DNA of 64,000 nt from Fibrella aestuarina BUZ 2 (GTDB taxonomy: Bacteria; Bacteroidota; Bacteroidia; Cytophagales; Spirosomataceae), in NCBI RefSeq assembly GCF_000331105.1, contig NC_020054.1:6637799-6701798 (forward strand), in the 5' to 3' direction. A model generated the notes under the pieces. It searched no databases, was not told the origin of the DNA, and saw nothing but the letters and a program-made list of their open reading frames with translations. Below, piece after piece: positions 44,602 to 52,281 of the stretch. Position numbers and translations under genes: made by a program. Position 1 is the stretch's first letter, and the number at the start of each line of letters is the position of its first letter.

Positions 44602-46173
44602 ATGAAATTCAGTCAACTACTTTCTTTCGCCGCTGTCCTCGCGCTCACCGTCAGCGCCTGCGAGCAACCCTTCAACGAGTTGGAAAAAGACCCCAACCGG
44701 GCCACCACGGCTCCCGCCTCGCTGGTGCTGGGCGGCGTGCTCAACGACCTCTACAACAGCACTTACGGCGGCGGGGCCTGGGGTGACTACCAGCGCTACA
44801 ACCAGTATTACGCCAGCAATTACAACTACTACGCCACCAACGAATACACCTGGACGCAGACGTCGCTGTACTTCACGACGCTGAAAAACGTGGTGAAGAT
44901 GGAGGAGGAAGCCAAACGGGTAGCCCTGCCCGATCAGAACCCCTACACGGCGCTGGGCAAGCTGTTCCGGGCCATGCTGTTCGAGAACATGACCAAGCGC
45001 GTCGGTGACCTGCCCCTGACCGACGCCCTCCAGGGCCTGAACAACCTTACGCCCAAATACAACAGCCAGAAAGAGGTGTATGTGCAGGTGCTCAAATGGC
45101 TCGACGAGGCCAACAGCGATCTGGCCGCGCTCATCGCCAAGGGCGACAACAACCTACAGGGAGACATTTATTACGGCAACAGCCTGGCCAAATGGCAGAA
45201 AGCGGTGAATACCTTCAAGCTGCGGGTGCTGGTGAGCCTGAGCGCCAAAGAAGCCGATGCCGACCTGAACGTGAAAGCCCGTTTTGCCGAGGTGTTGGCC
45301 AACCCCGCCAAATTCCCGCTGATGACCAGCATGGATGACAACCTGCAATACGTCTACAACAGCACGTTCAACAAGTACAACCGCAACCCGGACAATTTCG
45401 GGCAGAACGCCACGCGGGAAAACATGACGACCACGTACCTGGGTACGTTGACGAGCCTCAAAGACCCGCGTACGTTTGTGGTGGCCGAGCCCGCCGCCGC
45501 CAAGCTAAAAGCCGGCCTGCAACCCACCGATTACGCGGCCTTTGTGGGGGCGTCGTCGGGTGAAGACTTAGCGATTATGTCGTCGAAAGCCAATCAGGGC
45601 GAGTACTCATTCCAGAACCGGCGCCACTTCTACAGCACCTACACCGCCGAGCCCTTTATTCTGCTGGGTTACCCCGAGTTGCTGTTCACGATCGCGGAGG
45701 GCATCAACCGGGGTTGGGCATCGGGCTCGGCTGAAGACAGCTACACTAAAGGCATCCAGACATCGTGGGCATTCTACGGCCTGAAAGACGGGGCCAACGA
45801 CGTTTTCTTCTCAGCCGACGGCGGCTACAAGGCCTTCAATACCTACTCGGCTCCCGTCAGCTACGCCACGTATTATGCGCAGACGGCGGTGAAATACGCC
45901 GGTAACAACGCCAACGGGCTCAAGCAGATTCTGACCCAGAAATACCTGGCCATGTTCCAGCAGTCGGGCATGGAGGCCTGGTACAACCAGCGCCGCACGG
46001 GCGTGCCCACGTTTGAGGTAGGCCCCGGCACCGGCAATAGCCAACGGATTCCGAAACGGTGGCAGTACCCCACCACCGAGGCGGCCTACAACGCCGATAA
46101 TTACAAGGCCGCCATCACGAGTCAGTATGCTGGTAATGACGATATTAACGCCCTGATGTGGCTGCTGAAGTAA
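44602..46173 (+). CDS. SusD/RagB-type outer-membrane lipoprotein
   Basis: The 523-residue protein has a signal sequence with the lipobox TVSAC (Cys20) and a mature N-terminus EQPFNELEKDPNRAT. Helical TPR-like repeats follow, as expected for the SusD-like group that pairs with long SusC proteins. The C-terminal part includes YNQRRTGVPTF, a common SusD signature. It would sit on the cell surface over the SusC barrel and capture the ligand. It is rich in Tyr and Asn near the N-terminus (YNQYYASNYNYYATNEYTW), as is common for ligand-binding faces. It follows susC directly. Confidence 0.95.
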   Translation: MKFSQLLSFAAVLALTVSACEQPFNELEKDPNRATTAPASLVLGGVLNDLYNSTYGGGAWGDYQRYNQYYASNYNYYATNEYTWTQTSLYFTTLKNVVKMEEEAKRVALPDQNPYTALGKLFRAMLFENMTKRVGDLPLTDALQGLNNLTPKYNSQKEVYVQVLKWLDEANSDLAALIAKGDNNLQGDIYYGNSLAKWQKAVNTFKLRVLVSLSAKEADADLNVKARFAEVLANPAKFPLMTSMDDNLQYVYNSTFNKYNRNPDNFGQNATRENMTTTYLGTLTSLKDPRTFVVAEPAAAKLKAGLQPTDYAAFVGASSGEDLAIMSSKANQGEYSFQNRRHFYSTYTAEPFILLGYPELLFTIAEGINRGWASGSAEDSYTKGIQTSWAFYGLKDGANDVFFSADGGYKAFNTYSAPVSYATYYAQTAVKYAGNNANGLKQILTQKYLAMFQQSGMEAWYNQRRTGVPTFEVGPGTGNSQRIPKRWQYPTTEAAYNADNYKAAITSQYAGNDDINALMWLLK

Positions 46174-46186
46174 GCAGCTTCGCCAT

Positions 46187-46219
46187 AAACCTATAAGGTT
46201 TCCAAAACCTTATAGGTTT
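46187..46219. terminator. Perfect palindromic hairpin after susD
   Basis: AAACCTATAAGGTTT (46187-46201) and AAACCTTATAGGTTT (46205-46219) are perfect complements, 15 bases with a three-base loop. The motif also occurs at 216-260. It may end or attenuate the susCD transcript before the phosphatase-like gene. Confidence 0.65.
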
Positions 46220-46241
46220 GCTTATTAACCGACTAAACCAA

Positions 46242-47342
46242 ATGCGTTTTCTCTTTCTACTAGGCATACCCCTCTTGCTGGGTACGTCAACCCTGGCGCA
46301 ACCCGCTCAAAACATTGTGCTGGTGACGCTGGACGGTGTTCGCTGGCAGGAGGTGTTCAACGGGGCCGATTCGACGCTGCTCTTCGATCCGGCGTTCAGC
46401 CGCGACACCTCGGCCGCCCGCAAGGCATTCTGGGCAGCCACCCCCACCGAACGGCGGCAGCGGCTGATGCCTTTTTTGTGGACGACCATCGGCGGGCAGG
46501 GGCAACTCTACGGCAACCGACAGATAGGAAGCCGGATGAACGTGTCGAATCCGCACTGGTTCAGCTACCCCGGCTACAACGAAATTCTGAGCGGGTATGC
46601 CGACGACCGCATCAAGTCCAACGACAAAATCGACAACCCTAACCTGACGGTGCTGGAGTTTCTAAATCGGCAACCCGCCTTTGCGGGGAAAGTGGCCGTT
46701 TTTTCGTCGTGGGATGTGATCGAAGCGGCCGTCAACGAAAAGCGGAGTGGCATCTACGCCAGTTCGGCCAACGAACCGAGCCAACCCACTACCGCGACCG
46801 ATTCTTTGCTGACCGATATGACCCGCCTGCTGCCCCGCCCCTTTGGCGACGGCGTCCGGGCCGATATGCTGACTTATTTCGCGGCCCGCCAGTATGTGAA
46901 GCAAAAAGCGCCGCGGGTGCTGTTCCTGTCGTTCGACGAAACCGACGATCTGGCCCATGCCGGGCAGTATTCGGAGCACTTGCAGATGGTGCAGTCGATT
47001 GACCGCTACCTCGCCGACCTATGGCAGTTGCTTCAGCAAACCCCGCAGTATGCGGGCAAGACAGTGCTGCTCATCACCACCGATCACGGCCGGGGTCATA
47101 CGCCTAAAGCTCGCTGGAAAGACCACGGCACCAAAACCGCCGACTCGTACCAGATCTGGCTGGGCGCGGTAGGCCCGGGCGTCGCTACGTCGGGCGTCGC
47201 GGCGTCGGGTGAGCAGAAAAACGGGTCCGTGCTCTTTCAGAATCAGATTGCGGCTACGCTGGCTCAACTACTGGGGCTGACGTTTACGGCCGACCATCCC
47301 GTTGGCCCCGCGATCGACCTTTCCGGCCGCGCCAAGCGATAA
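46242..47342 (+). CDS. Secreted alkaline-phosphatase-superfamily hydrolase
   Basis: The 366-residue protein has a signal peptide (MRFLFLLGIPLLLGTSTLAQ) and the fold of the nucleotide pyrophosphatase/phosphodiesterase branch of the alkaline phosphatase superfamily. The first metal aspartate is in VLVTLDGVRWQEVF (Asp31), the nucleophile region is SYPGYNEILSGYADD (a Ser where NPP enzymes have Thr), and the metal sites are DETDDLAHAG and LITTDHGRGH. It should cleave phosphate or phosphonate esters in the periplasm. Next to susCD it could free a phosphonate from a larger ligand before uptake; the substrate is not provable from sequence. The ATG at 46242 is chosen because it begins the signal peptide. 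Confidence 0.85.
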   Translation: MRFLFLLGIPLLLGTSTLAQPAQNIVLVTLDGVRWQEVFNGADSTLLFDPAFSRDTSAARKAFWAATPTERRQRLMPFLWTTIGGQGQLYGNRQIGSRMNVSNPHWFSYPGYNEILSGYADDRIKSNDKIDNPNLTVLEFLNRQPAFAGKVAVFSSWDVIEAAVNEKRSGIYASSANEPSQPTTATDSLLTDMTRLLPRPFGDGVRADMLTYFAARQYVKQKAPRVLFLSFDETDDLAHAGQYSEHLQMVQSIDRYLADLWQLLQQTPQYAGKTVLLITTDHGRGHTPKARWKDHGTKTADSYQIWLGAVGPGVATSGVAASGEQKNGSVLFQNQIAATLAQLLGLTFTADHPVGPAIDLSGRAKR

Positions 47343-47465
47343 CCCCTTTTCCGCCCCAAAGCGCGCAATACGCTCCATGACTCGTCGATCCCTCTTAAAA
47401 GGCTATGCCCTATGCCCTGTTCGACCTCTGTGCCGACAGCGCCCTCAACCGAACCTACGTAGCGT

Positions 47466-48011
47466 ATGAATGAGATCACCGACCTGTTCACCCAAAACGG
47501 GGCCGATGCCTACTATGGCGAACCCGTGACGCAACTGGCCCACGCCCTGCAATGCGCCCAACTAGCCGAGGAAGCGGGTGCCGATGCCGAAACCATCGCG
47601 GCGGCCTTTCTGCATGATATCGGCCACATGCTGCCCGTTCCCGACGGCACGGCCTACATGGATGACTACGGCACCGTGGATCACGAAGGGCTGGGTGCCG
47701 ATTTTCTGCGGCAACAGGGTTTCCCGGAAAAAGTGGCGCAACTGGTCGAGCACCACGTCAATGCAAAGCGGTATCTGGTCTTTAAAAACGCCGAATACCG
47801 GGCGCGGCTTTCCGAAGCTAGCCAGCAGACACTGCTCTTCCAGGGTGGCCCCATGACCGCCGACGAAGCCGCCACCTTCGAGCAGCACCCCTATTTCAAG
47901 CCGATCATCCAACTCCGGCTGTGGGACGAACGCGCCAAACTAATCGACCACGTTACGCCCGACGCGGCCCACTACCTCGCCATCGCGGCCCAGGTACGTT
48001 CGGTGCAGTAA
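47466..48011 (+). CDS. PhnZ-like HD-domain oxygenase (phosphonate-associated)
   Basis: The 181-residue HD protein has the metal motifs FLHDIGHML (His50, Asp51, His54), DHEGLGADFL (His73) and VEHHVNAKRYL (His96/97, Lys101). It also has YYGEPVTQLAHALQ near the N-terminus, in which Tyr16 and Glu19 keep the spacing of Tyr24 and Glu27 of PhnZ. PhnZ is a mixed-valent di-iron oxygenase that splits (R)-2-amino-1-hydroxyethylphosphonate into glycine and phosphate. The matching hydroxylase PhnY is not in the window. The family (TIGR03276) is defined by association with phosphonate operons. It closes the phosphonate locus and is convergent with the glycohydrolase gene. Confidence 0.9.
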   Translation: MNEITDLFTQNGADAYYGEPVTQLAHALQCAQLAEEAGADAETIAAAFLHDIGHMLPVPDGTAYMDDYGTVDHEGLGADFLRQQGFPEKVAQLVEHHVNAKRYLVFKNAEYRARLSEASQQTLLFQGGPMTADEAATFEQHPYFKPIIQLRLWDERAKLIDHVTPDAAHYLAIAAQVRSVQ

Positions 48012-48078
48012 GGTTTGTTGGCGAGATAAGCCTGGGCGGCGGCGGCACAACGTACCTGACCATGTATAGCCGACAACT

Positions 48079-48121
48079 CCGGCTGGAGCCGGGCGTTACT
48101 GTAGCGCCCGGCTCCAGCCGG
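48079..48121. terminator. GC-rich hairpin between convergent genes
   Basis: CCGGCTGGAGCCGGGCG (48079-48095) pairs perfectly with its complement at 48105-48121, with two or three further closing pairs around a tiny loop. It lies between the convergent HD oxygenase and glycohydrolase genes without a T run. It could be a bidirectional terminator or a REP-like palindrome. Confidence 0.65.
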
Positions 48122-48154
48122 GTAGACCACGATCATCGTCACTATTCACTCGTT

Positions 48155-49123
48155 TTACAGCGACGTACCCAGCCGCTGCGCCAGATTTTCGATGTCGGCG
48201 CGGCGGGCCAGTACATCAAGCCATTCGGCAGGGATCGACTCAAGGCCGTAGTACAGGCCCGCCAGCCCGCCCGTTACACAGCCCGTGGTGTCGGTATCGC
48301 TCCCCAGATTGACGGCTTTCAAGACGGCTTCGACGTACGTATCTGATGTGAGAAAGCACCACAGGCTGGCTTCGAGTGTGTGTATAGCGTACCCGGAGGA
48401 GGCAATAGCTGCCTCAGTATAGTCGGTCAGGCGTAGGATTTCACCGTTGCCCGCGCCGCGTTCCAGAACGCGATCAAAATGAGCCAGCTCGTTTTCTGTC
48501 AGTCCAGGTACGTTGTCGGCGAAAGCGTGTACACGCTCTTGTACCGTTCGTAGCGCCTCGTGCTTTTCGGTGCCTTTCAGCAGTTCGAGCGCATACTCAC
48601 AGTAGATAAAACAAGCGAAAATCGAACGGCTGTGACGGTGTGTCAGGCTCGACACATCGGCTACGCGCTGATATCGTTCGTGGATGGGTAGCCCTTGAAG
48701 AACAAAGGCCAACGGCAGGATGCGCATCAGCGACCCATTGCCGTTGTCGCCTTCGTTAGCGCCGCCCGCCTGCGTAGGGGTTATGCCAGTTGCCAGCCGC
48801 CCTATGGCTTTCGACGTAGCAATGCCGATATCGAACACCGTTCCGTGGGGCGTCCAGTAGCCGTGTTCGTTCCAGTTGACAAAGCGCCGGGCCAGGTCAT
48901 CAAGGTCGAATCCCTGGCAAAGGCTTTCGGCCAGGCAAAACGCCAGCGAACTATCATCCGACCACGTACCTGGCGGTTGATTATGCGTACCATAGCCCTG
49001 CAGGGTCGTAACGGGCTCAGCAGCCAGCGCCGCCCGCCGCTGAAACTCGACGGGCACGCCGAGGGCATCCCCGACCGCTAGCCCCAGCAGTGCGGCGGTT
49101 ATTTTTTGTGCGCCTGTGTTCAT
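48155..49123 (-). CDS. ADP-ribosylglycohydrolase family protein
   Basis: The 322-residue protein belongs to the ADP-ribosylglycohydrolase (DraG/ARH) family, which removes ADP-ribose from proteins or cleaves related glycosides using two magnesium ions. Signatures are LGLAVGDALGVPVEF, GTWSDDSSLAFCLAES (Asp-Asp metal ligands), GDNGNGSLMRILPLA, LTHRHSRS and the C-terminal LGSDTDTTGCVTGGLAGLYYG. It lies immediately downstream of the DUF4291 and NAD salvage genes on the same strand, so a role in recycling ADP-ribose is plausible but inferred. A start nine codons upstream (49150) is possible. I use MNTGAQKITAALLG, which fits the family. Confidence 0.92.
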   Translation of the reverse strand: MNTGAQKITAALLGLAVGDALGVPVEFQRRAALAAEPVTTLQGYGTHNQPPGTWSDDSSLAFCLAESLCQGFDLDDLARRFVNWNEHGYWTPHGTVFDIGIATSKAIGRLATGITPTQAGGANEGDNGNGSLMRILPLAFVLQGLPIHERYQRVADVSSLTHRHSRSIFACFIYCEYALELLKGTEKHEALRTVQERVHAFADNVPGLTENELAHFDRVLERGAGNGEILRLTDYTEAAIASSGYAIHTLEASLWCFLTSDTYVEAVLKAVNLGSDTDTTGCVTGGLAGLYYGLESIPAEWLDVLARRADIENLAQRLGTSL

Positions 49124-49209
49124 TCGTTTTCGTATGATTCGACTATCCATATCAGACCAACAATCTGTTGCTTCGCCGTTTATGGATTGTCGGTCAAGTA
49201 TTCTTTTAG

Positions 49210-49854
49210 CTACTGCTGACCAAGCTTTAACTTACGGCTGAGGAGTGGATCAGGTATGAGGATAGGCGTTTCGTCAACAACGATCAGATCAGTCAATTTG
49301 CGAGTAGCTACCCGCTCCGACTGTTCCTTTACGAAACCGGTTATGTCCTCAATTGACAGAATCCACTCTGTGGCAAACGCTTTGAGGGTATTGCTTCTTA
49401 GACCGAGTTGGATAGCTCGACGCGCCAGCCGGTTGCCCCACGGGTCATGATCGGGGTCCCATTGCAACCGTACATCTGATAGCGCCAATGCGGCCTGCCA
49501 GTCGGCTATGGTTGGGTATATCGCCGGTTGATACGAAGAATAAACAGCTTGTTCCAACAAGGTAACAAACCGATTCAGCGGCACTTCAATCGCAAGAATA
49601 CGCTCCTGATTGACTTTTGATGCCCATCCTGCCCTGTACATCATCCACAAAAAATTCGGTTTGATCCAGGACATGCGGTTAAACGAGTAAGCCGGCCCAC
49701 CGAAGCACTGATGCTGAACGGCGTACCGGGCGATCGTCTCGCTGTAGGCCTGATATACAATAATAGACTCACCGCGAAGCTGCCCAAGAATATGGCAGCC
49801 CTCCTGTGGCAGCGCATTTTCGGAGTGATTGTAAGGGACTGTACGCAGATTCAT
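49210..49854 (-). CDS. DUF4291 family protein
   Basis: The 214-residue protein matches DUF4291: the segments IIVYQAYSETIARYAVQHQ, MSWIKPNFLWMMYRAGWASK and NQERILAIEVPLNRF are diagnostic. The family has no established function to my knowledge. The start codon at 49854 lies 7 bases after the nadV stop, so it should be co-translated with the NAD salvage genes, and the glycohydrolase follows within 90 bases. Guilt by association points to NAD or ADP-ribose chemistry. A longer frame upstream overlaps nadV and is not believed. Conserved Tyr, Trp, Lys and Arg residues cluster in the WIKPxFLWMMYRxGW segment and are candidate active-site residues. Confidence 0.88.
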   Translation of the reverse strand: MNLRTVPYNHSENALPQEGCHILGQLRGESIIVYQAYSETIARYAVQHQCFGGPAYSFNRMSWIKPNFLWMMYRAGWASKVNQERILAIEVPLNRFVTLLEQAVYSSYQPAIYPTIADWQAALALSDVRLQWDPDHDPWGNRLARRAIQLGLRSNTLKAFATEWILSIEDITGFVKEQSERVATRKLTDLIVVDETPILIPDPLLSRKLKLGQQ

Positions 49855-49861
49855 AACAGTA

Positions 49862-51328
49862 TTAAGGTTGAGTGGCCAGCCGCCCCCGGATGTCGGCCAG
49901 GGTTTGGGTACGTAGGAGTTGGCCGTCGCGGAAGACGGGCTGAAGCAGGCCCGTGGCTTCCTCATCCCAGGTGCATTGGTCATGGAGCACTAGCCGCCCG
50001 TTTTCCTCGACGACCCGAAGCAGGCCGCGCGCCGACCGTTTGGTGCCGCTGTCGGTTTTGGGGTCTTTGAAAATGGCGCGCGCTTCGCCGTTCACCTCGC
50101 CATACGTGGCTTTTACGGCAAACCCGAAGGTGTCGCGTGTGACGTATTCGTAGGTGTATGAGCCAATGCCCAGCACGACGTTGAACGAGGCGAACCCTTT
50201 CTGCTTTAGTTGTTCCAGAATACGAAGCTGCCGCTCGGTGGTGATGCTGTCGCCGTAAATCAGGCCAATGTGGCTGTCGAGCAGTTTGTAACCCCGTTCG
50301 GTACGGATACCGCCGAAGGTTTCCCAGAGGCACTCGATCGCGCCTTTGTGGGCCGGACTGCCCGGTTCGGCATCCGGGTCGCCGCAGATAATCTTCACGG
50401 GGTCGCCTGAGTCGGGGCGAATCACCACCTTGCCCTCGCGGGCCAGAATCTGGCTTTTCAGTTGGGGCAGAAACTCCGTGATCACGCGCCAGAAATCCCA
50501 GGTATCCGACACAATCGACACCACGCCCGCCGGGTAAACCGTCGTGATGAGCCGCTCGAAGGTGTCGATCTCGCTGTCTTTCAACCCCATGCACATCACC
50601 GAGTGTTCGGTAGCGGGCACCGACCCACCCACCAGTTCCGTGTCAGCATTGGCTCCGTAATAGGTTTCCAGAAAGTCGATCGCAGGCACCGAATCGGTTC
50701 CGGTAAAGCTCAGTAGGTGGCCCGCTCCACTCAGTACGGCATCTTCCACGCCCGACATCCCCCGCATCGAAAAGTCGTGCCCCTGCCAGCCCACGAAGTC
50801 GCGGTTACCCACGGTTTCATCGGCATACTGATCGAATACCCGCCGGTAGGTGCGGGCGGTGGTGGCCGACGTGCAGGGCTTCCAGAGCACGCACGAAATG
50901 AGGGTTTCGAGGTAATTGGTCAGCCAGAAAAAGTCGGGGTGGGTGTTGCGCATGGTCAGCATCGGCACTTTCAGCGGCACCACCGACCCTTCGGGCAGGG
51001 CCTTGATCTCAAGCGGCAGGTAGCCCAGGTCGTGCAGCGCGCCGATATGGGCCACGTCGATCGCGCCCGGCCCTAGTGCGGTATCCATCCGCCGCTGATA
51101 ACGGGCCAGCACCTGCGCTTTGGGCTGTTGGAAAAACCCGTCGTTCCACTGCCGGATCAGATACTCCTGTACGAAGTACTGGAGCCCGAAAAAGACAACC
51201 TCGTCGGTGCCGTCGACGCGGCTGCTGCGGGGTGTTAAATTGCTGTATACTAACTCAGTACCCTTGGGATACTGACGGCGGTGATCGGCCTTGTAAAAGT
51301 CGATGAGCGTAAGCGGGTTCAACGTCAT
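49862..51328 (-). CDS. nadV: Nicotinamide phosphoribosyltransferase
   Basis: The 488-residue protein is a NadV/NAMPT enzyme, which joins nicotinamide and PRPP to form nicotinamide mononucleotide for NAD salvage. It begins NPLTLIDFYKADHRRQYPKG and has SVPATEHSVMCMG around the catalytic histidine, VIRPDSGDPVKI and GLIYGDSITTERQ, all typical. Length matches the NAMPT family. It lies 11 bases downstream of the prs-like gene, which makes its co-substrate, and the pair is preceded by nrtR and two operator-like sites. It could instead be a nicotinamide ADP-ribose transferase of the NARP1 pathway; sequence inspection alone cannot separate the two. Confidence 0.94.
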   Translation of the reverse strand: MTLNPLTLIDFYKADHRRQYPKGTELVYSNLTPRSSRVDGTDEVVFFGLQYFVQEYLIRQWNDGFFQQPKAQVLARYQRRMDTALGPGAIDVAHIGALHDLGYLPLEIKALPEGSVVPLKVPMLTMRNTHPDFFWLTNYLETLISCVLWKPCTSATTARTYRRVFDQYADETVGNRDFVGWQGHDFSMRGMSGVEDAVLSGAGHLLSFTGTDSVPAIDFLETYYGANADTELVGGSVPATEHSVMCMGLKDSEIDTFERLITTVYPAGVVSIVSDTWDFWRVITEFLPQLKSQILAREGKVVIRPDSGDPVKIICGDPDAEPGSPAHKGAIECLWETFGGIRTERGYKLLDSHIGLIYGDSITTERQLRILEQLKQKGFASFNVVLGIGSYTYEYVTRDTFGFAVKATYGEVNGEARAIFKDPKTDSGTKRSARGLLRVVEENGRLVLHDQCTWDEEATGLLQPVFRDGQLLRTQTLADIRGRLATQP

Positions 51329-51339
51329 GGTTGTATCGA

Positions 51340-52191
51340 TTATAACGTGAGTAACGTGGTTAAGTCGATCTGCGTCAGGCCGTCGGCGGGAGGCAGCGTC
51401 GAGAAGCTGTTGGTCGTATACACATGGTCGAGCACGTTGGTCAGGGGGGCGATTCCCCGGCTGAAGATGCCATGCGATACGGCCAATGATACACTGGCGG
51501 GTTGCCGGGTACGTAGTTCAGCCGCTAGCCCCACGAACGTCCCGCCCCCGTCGCAGATGTCATCGACGATAAGGCAGTGTCGGCTCTGTAGGCTGTCAGC
51601 AAAGACGCGAAAGCCGGTGAGCGCGCCCGTTTTCACGTCGCGCTCCTTGTCGCCCACCACCACGGGAACCCCACCCAGGGCTGTCGACAGCTTGTGAATT
51701 TTCTTCAGCGCACCCGCGTCGGGAGCTACCAGACAGACCGTTTCACGATCGAACCGGGTGAGTACCTGTTCAATAAACGCCTGGTTGGTGATGACCTGCG
51801 CCCCGTTCAGCAAGGCGGGCGTCACGTCGGAATGCGGGTCGTAGACGTAGACCTGCTCGTATTGCTGCGCGTTGATGAGATCGGCGTATAGATGCACACT
51901 CAGCGGTTCGCCGGGTACCATCAGCCGGTCTTGTCGGGCCGCGGGGAAATAAGGCAACAACAGGGAGAGTTGCCGGTAGCCCGCCCGACGAAGGGCGTCG
52001 GTCGCTAACAGCAAGAGCATAAAATCGGCGGCGTTCTGTGCCCGCTGCGTGATGAGCACAGGCTCATGGGCCGCCACGCCCGACAAATCCAGCTTGATAT
52101 GCGGTTCACCCCCGCTGAAAACAAAGGTCTGAAAGGGAATTGGCTCGGCAGCCATAGGGGTAAAACCGGGAGACAGGTGTAACGCCAGCAT
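51340..52191 (-). CDS. prs: Ribose-phosphate pyrophosphokinase-like protein
   Basis: The 283-residue protein is a short, divergent PRPP synthetase homologue with two phosphoribosyltransferase-type domains. It has the segments LLPYFPAARQDRLMVPGEPL (catalytic flexible-loop region) and VYVYDPHSDVTPAL. VAPDAGALKKI and the PRPP-binding loop CLIVDDICDGGGTFVGLA follow. It would make PRPP from ribose 5-phosphate and ATP for the adjacent NadV. It is about 30 residues shorter than housekeeping Prs and differs at several usual positions, as seen for NadV-linked paralogues. A start at 52248 is rejected since the promoter and one operator lie between it and the ATG at 52191. Confidence 0.88.
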   Translation of the reverse strand: MLALHLSPGFTPMAAEPIPFQTFVFSGGEPHIKLDLSGVAAHEPVLITQRAQNAADFMLLLLATDALRRAGYRQLSLLLPYFPAARQDRLMVPGEPLSVHLYADLINAQQYEQVYVYDPHSDVTPALLNGAQVITNQAFIEQVLTRFDRETVCLVAPDAGALKKIHKLSTALGGVPVVVGDKERDVKTGALTGFRVFADSLQSRHCLIVDDICDGGGTFVGLAAELRTRQPASVSLAVSHGIFSRGIAPLTNVLDHVYTTNSFSTLPPADGLTQIDLTTLLTL

Positions 52192-52196
52192 ATCTT

Positions 52197-52217
52197 TTTG
52201 CGTAAATTCTACGCAAA
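52197..52217 (-). promoter_or_regulatory. Near-perfect palindromic operator in front of prs (NrtR-type)
   Basis: TTTGCGTAAATTCTACGCAAA is a 21-base palindrome, perfect outside the central three bases. It overlaps the TACATTTG box and predicted start of transcription of prs. A protein bound here would block transcription. NrtR, encoded by the next gene upstream, is the obvious candidate. Confidence 0.7.
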
Positions 52218-52221
52218 TGTA
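52214..52221 (-). promoter_or_regulatory. TACATTTG promoter box for prs-nadV
   Basis: Read on the minus strand, TACATTTG matches TAnnTTTG, and TTGG occurs about 20 bases upstream. The predicted message would begin inside the palindromic operator, giving a leader of about 20 bases for prs. Confidence 0.6.
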
Positions 52222-52248
52222 GACAAACCAAGTTTTCGACCAATCCAT

Positions 52249-52269
52249 TTTGCGTAAATTTTACACATA
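52249..52269 (-). promoter_or_regulatory. Second, less symmetric operator copy
   Basis: TTTGCGTAAATTTTACACATA shares its first twelve bases with the palindrome at 52197-52217 and has a degenerate second half. The centres of the two sites are 52 bases apart, about five helical turns, with the -33 region of the prs promoter between them, which would suit cooperative binding. Confidence 0.6.
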
Positions 52270-52281
52270 ATGAGCCAACGG

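Noticed and set aside
47343..47465. Possible remnant of a Tat-type N-terminus (MTRRSLLKGYAL) before the HD oxygenase gene
   Set aside because: The frame closes after about 30 codons and shows no further similarity; chance is as likely as a gene remnant.
52192..52248. Longer N-terminus for the prs-like protein
   Set aside because: The added 19 codons contain the promoter box and one operator, and the extension does not resemble Prs proteins.
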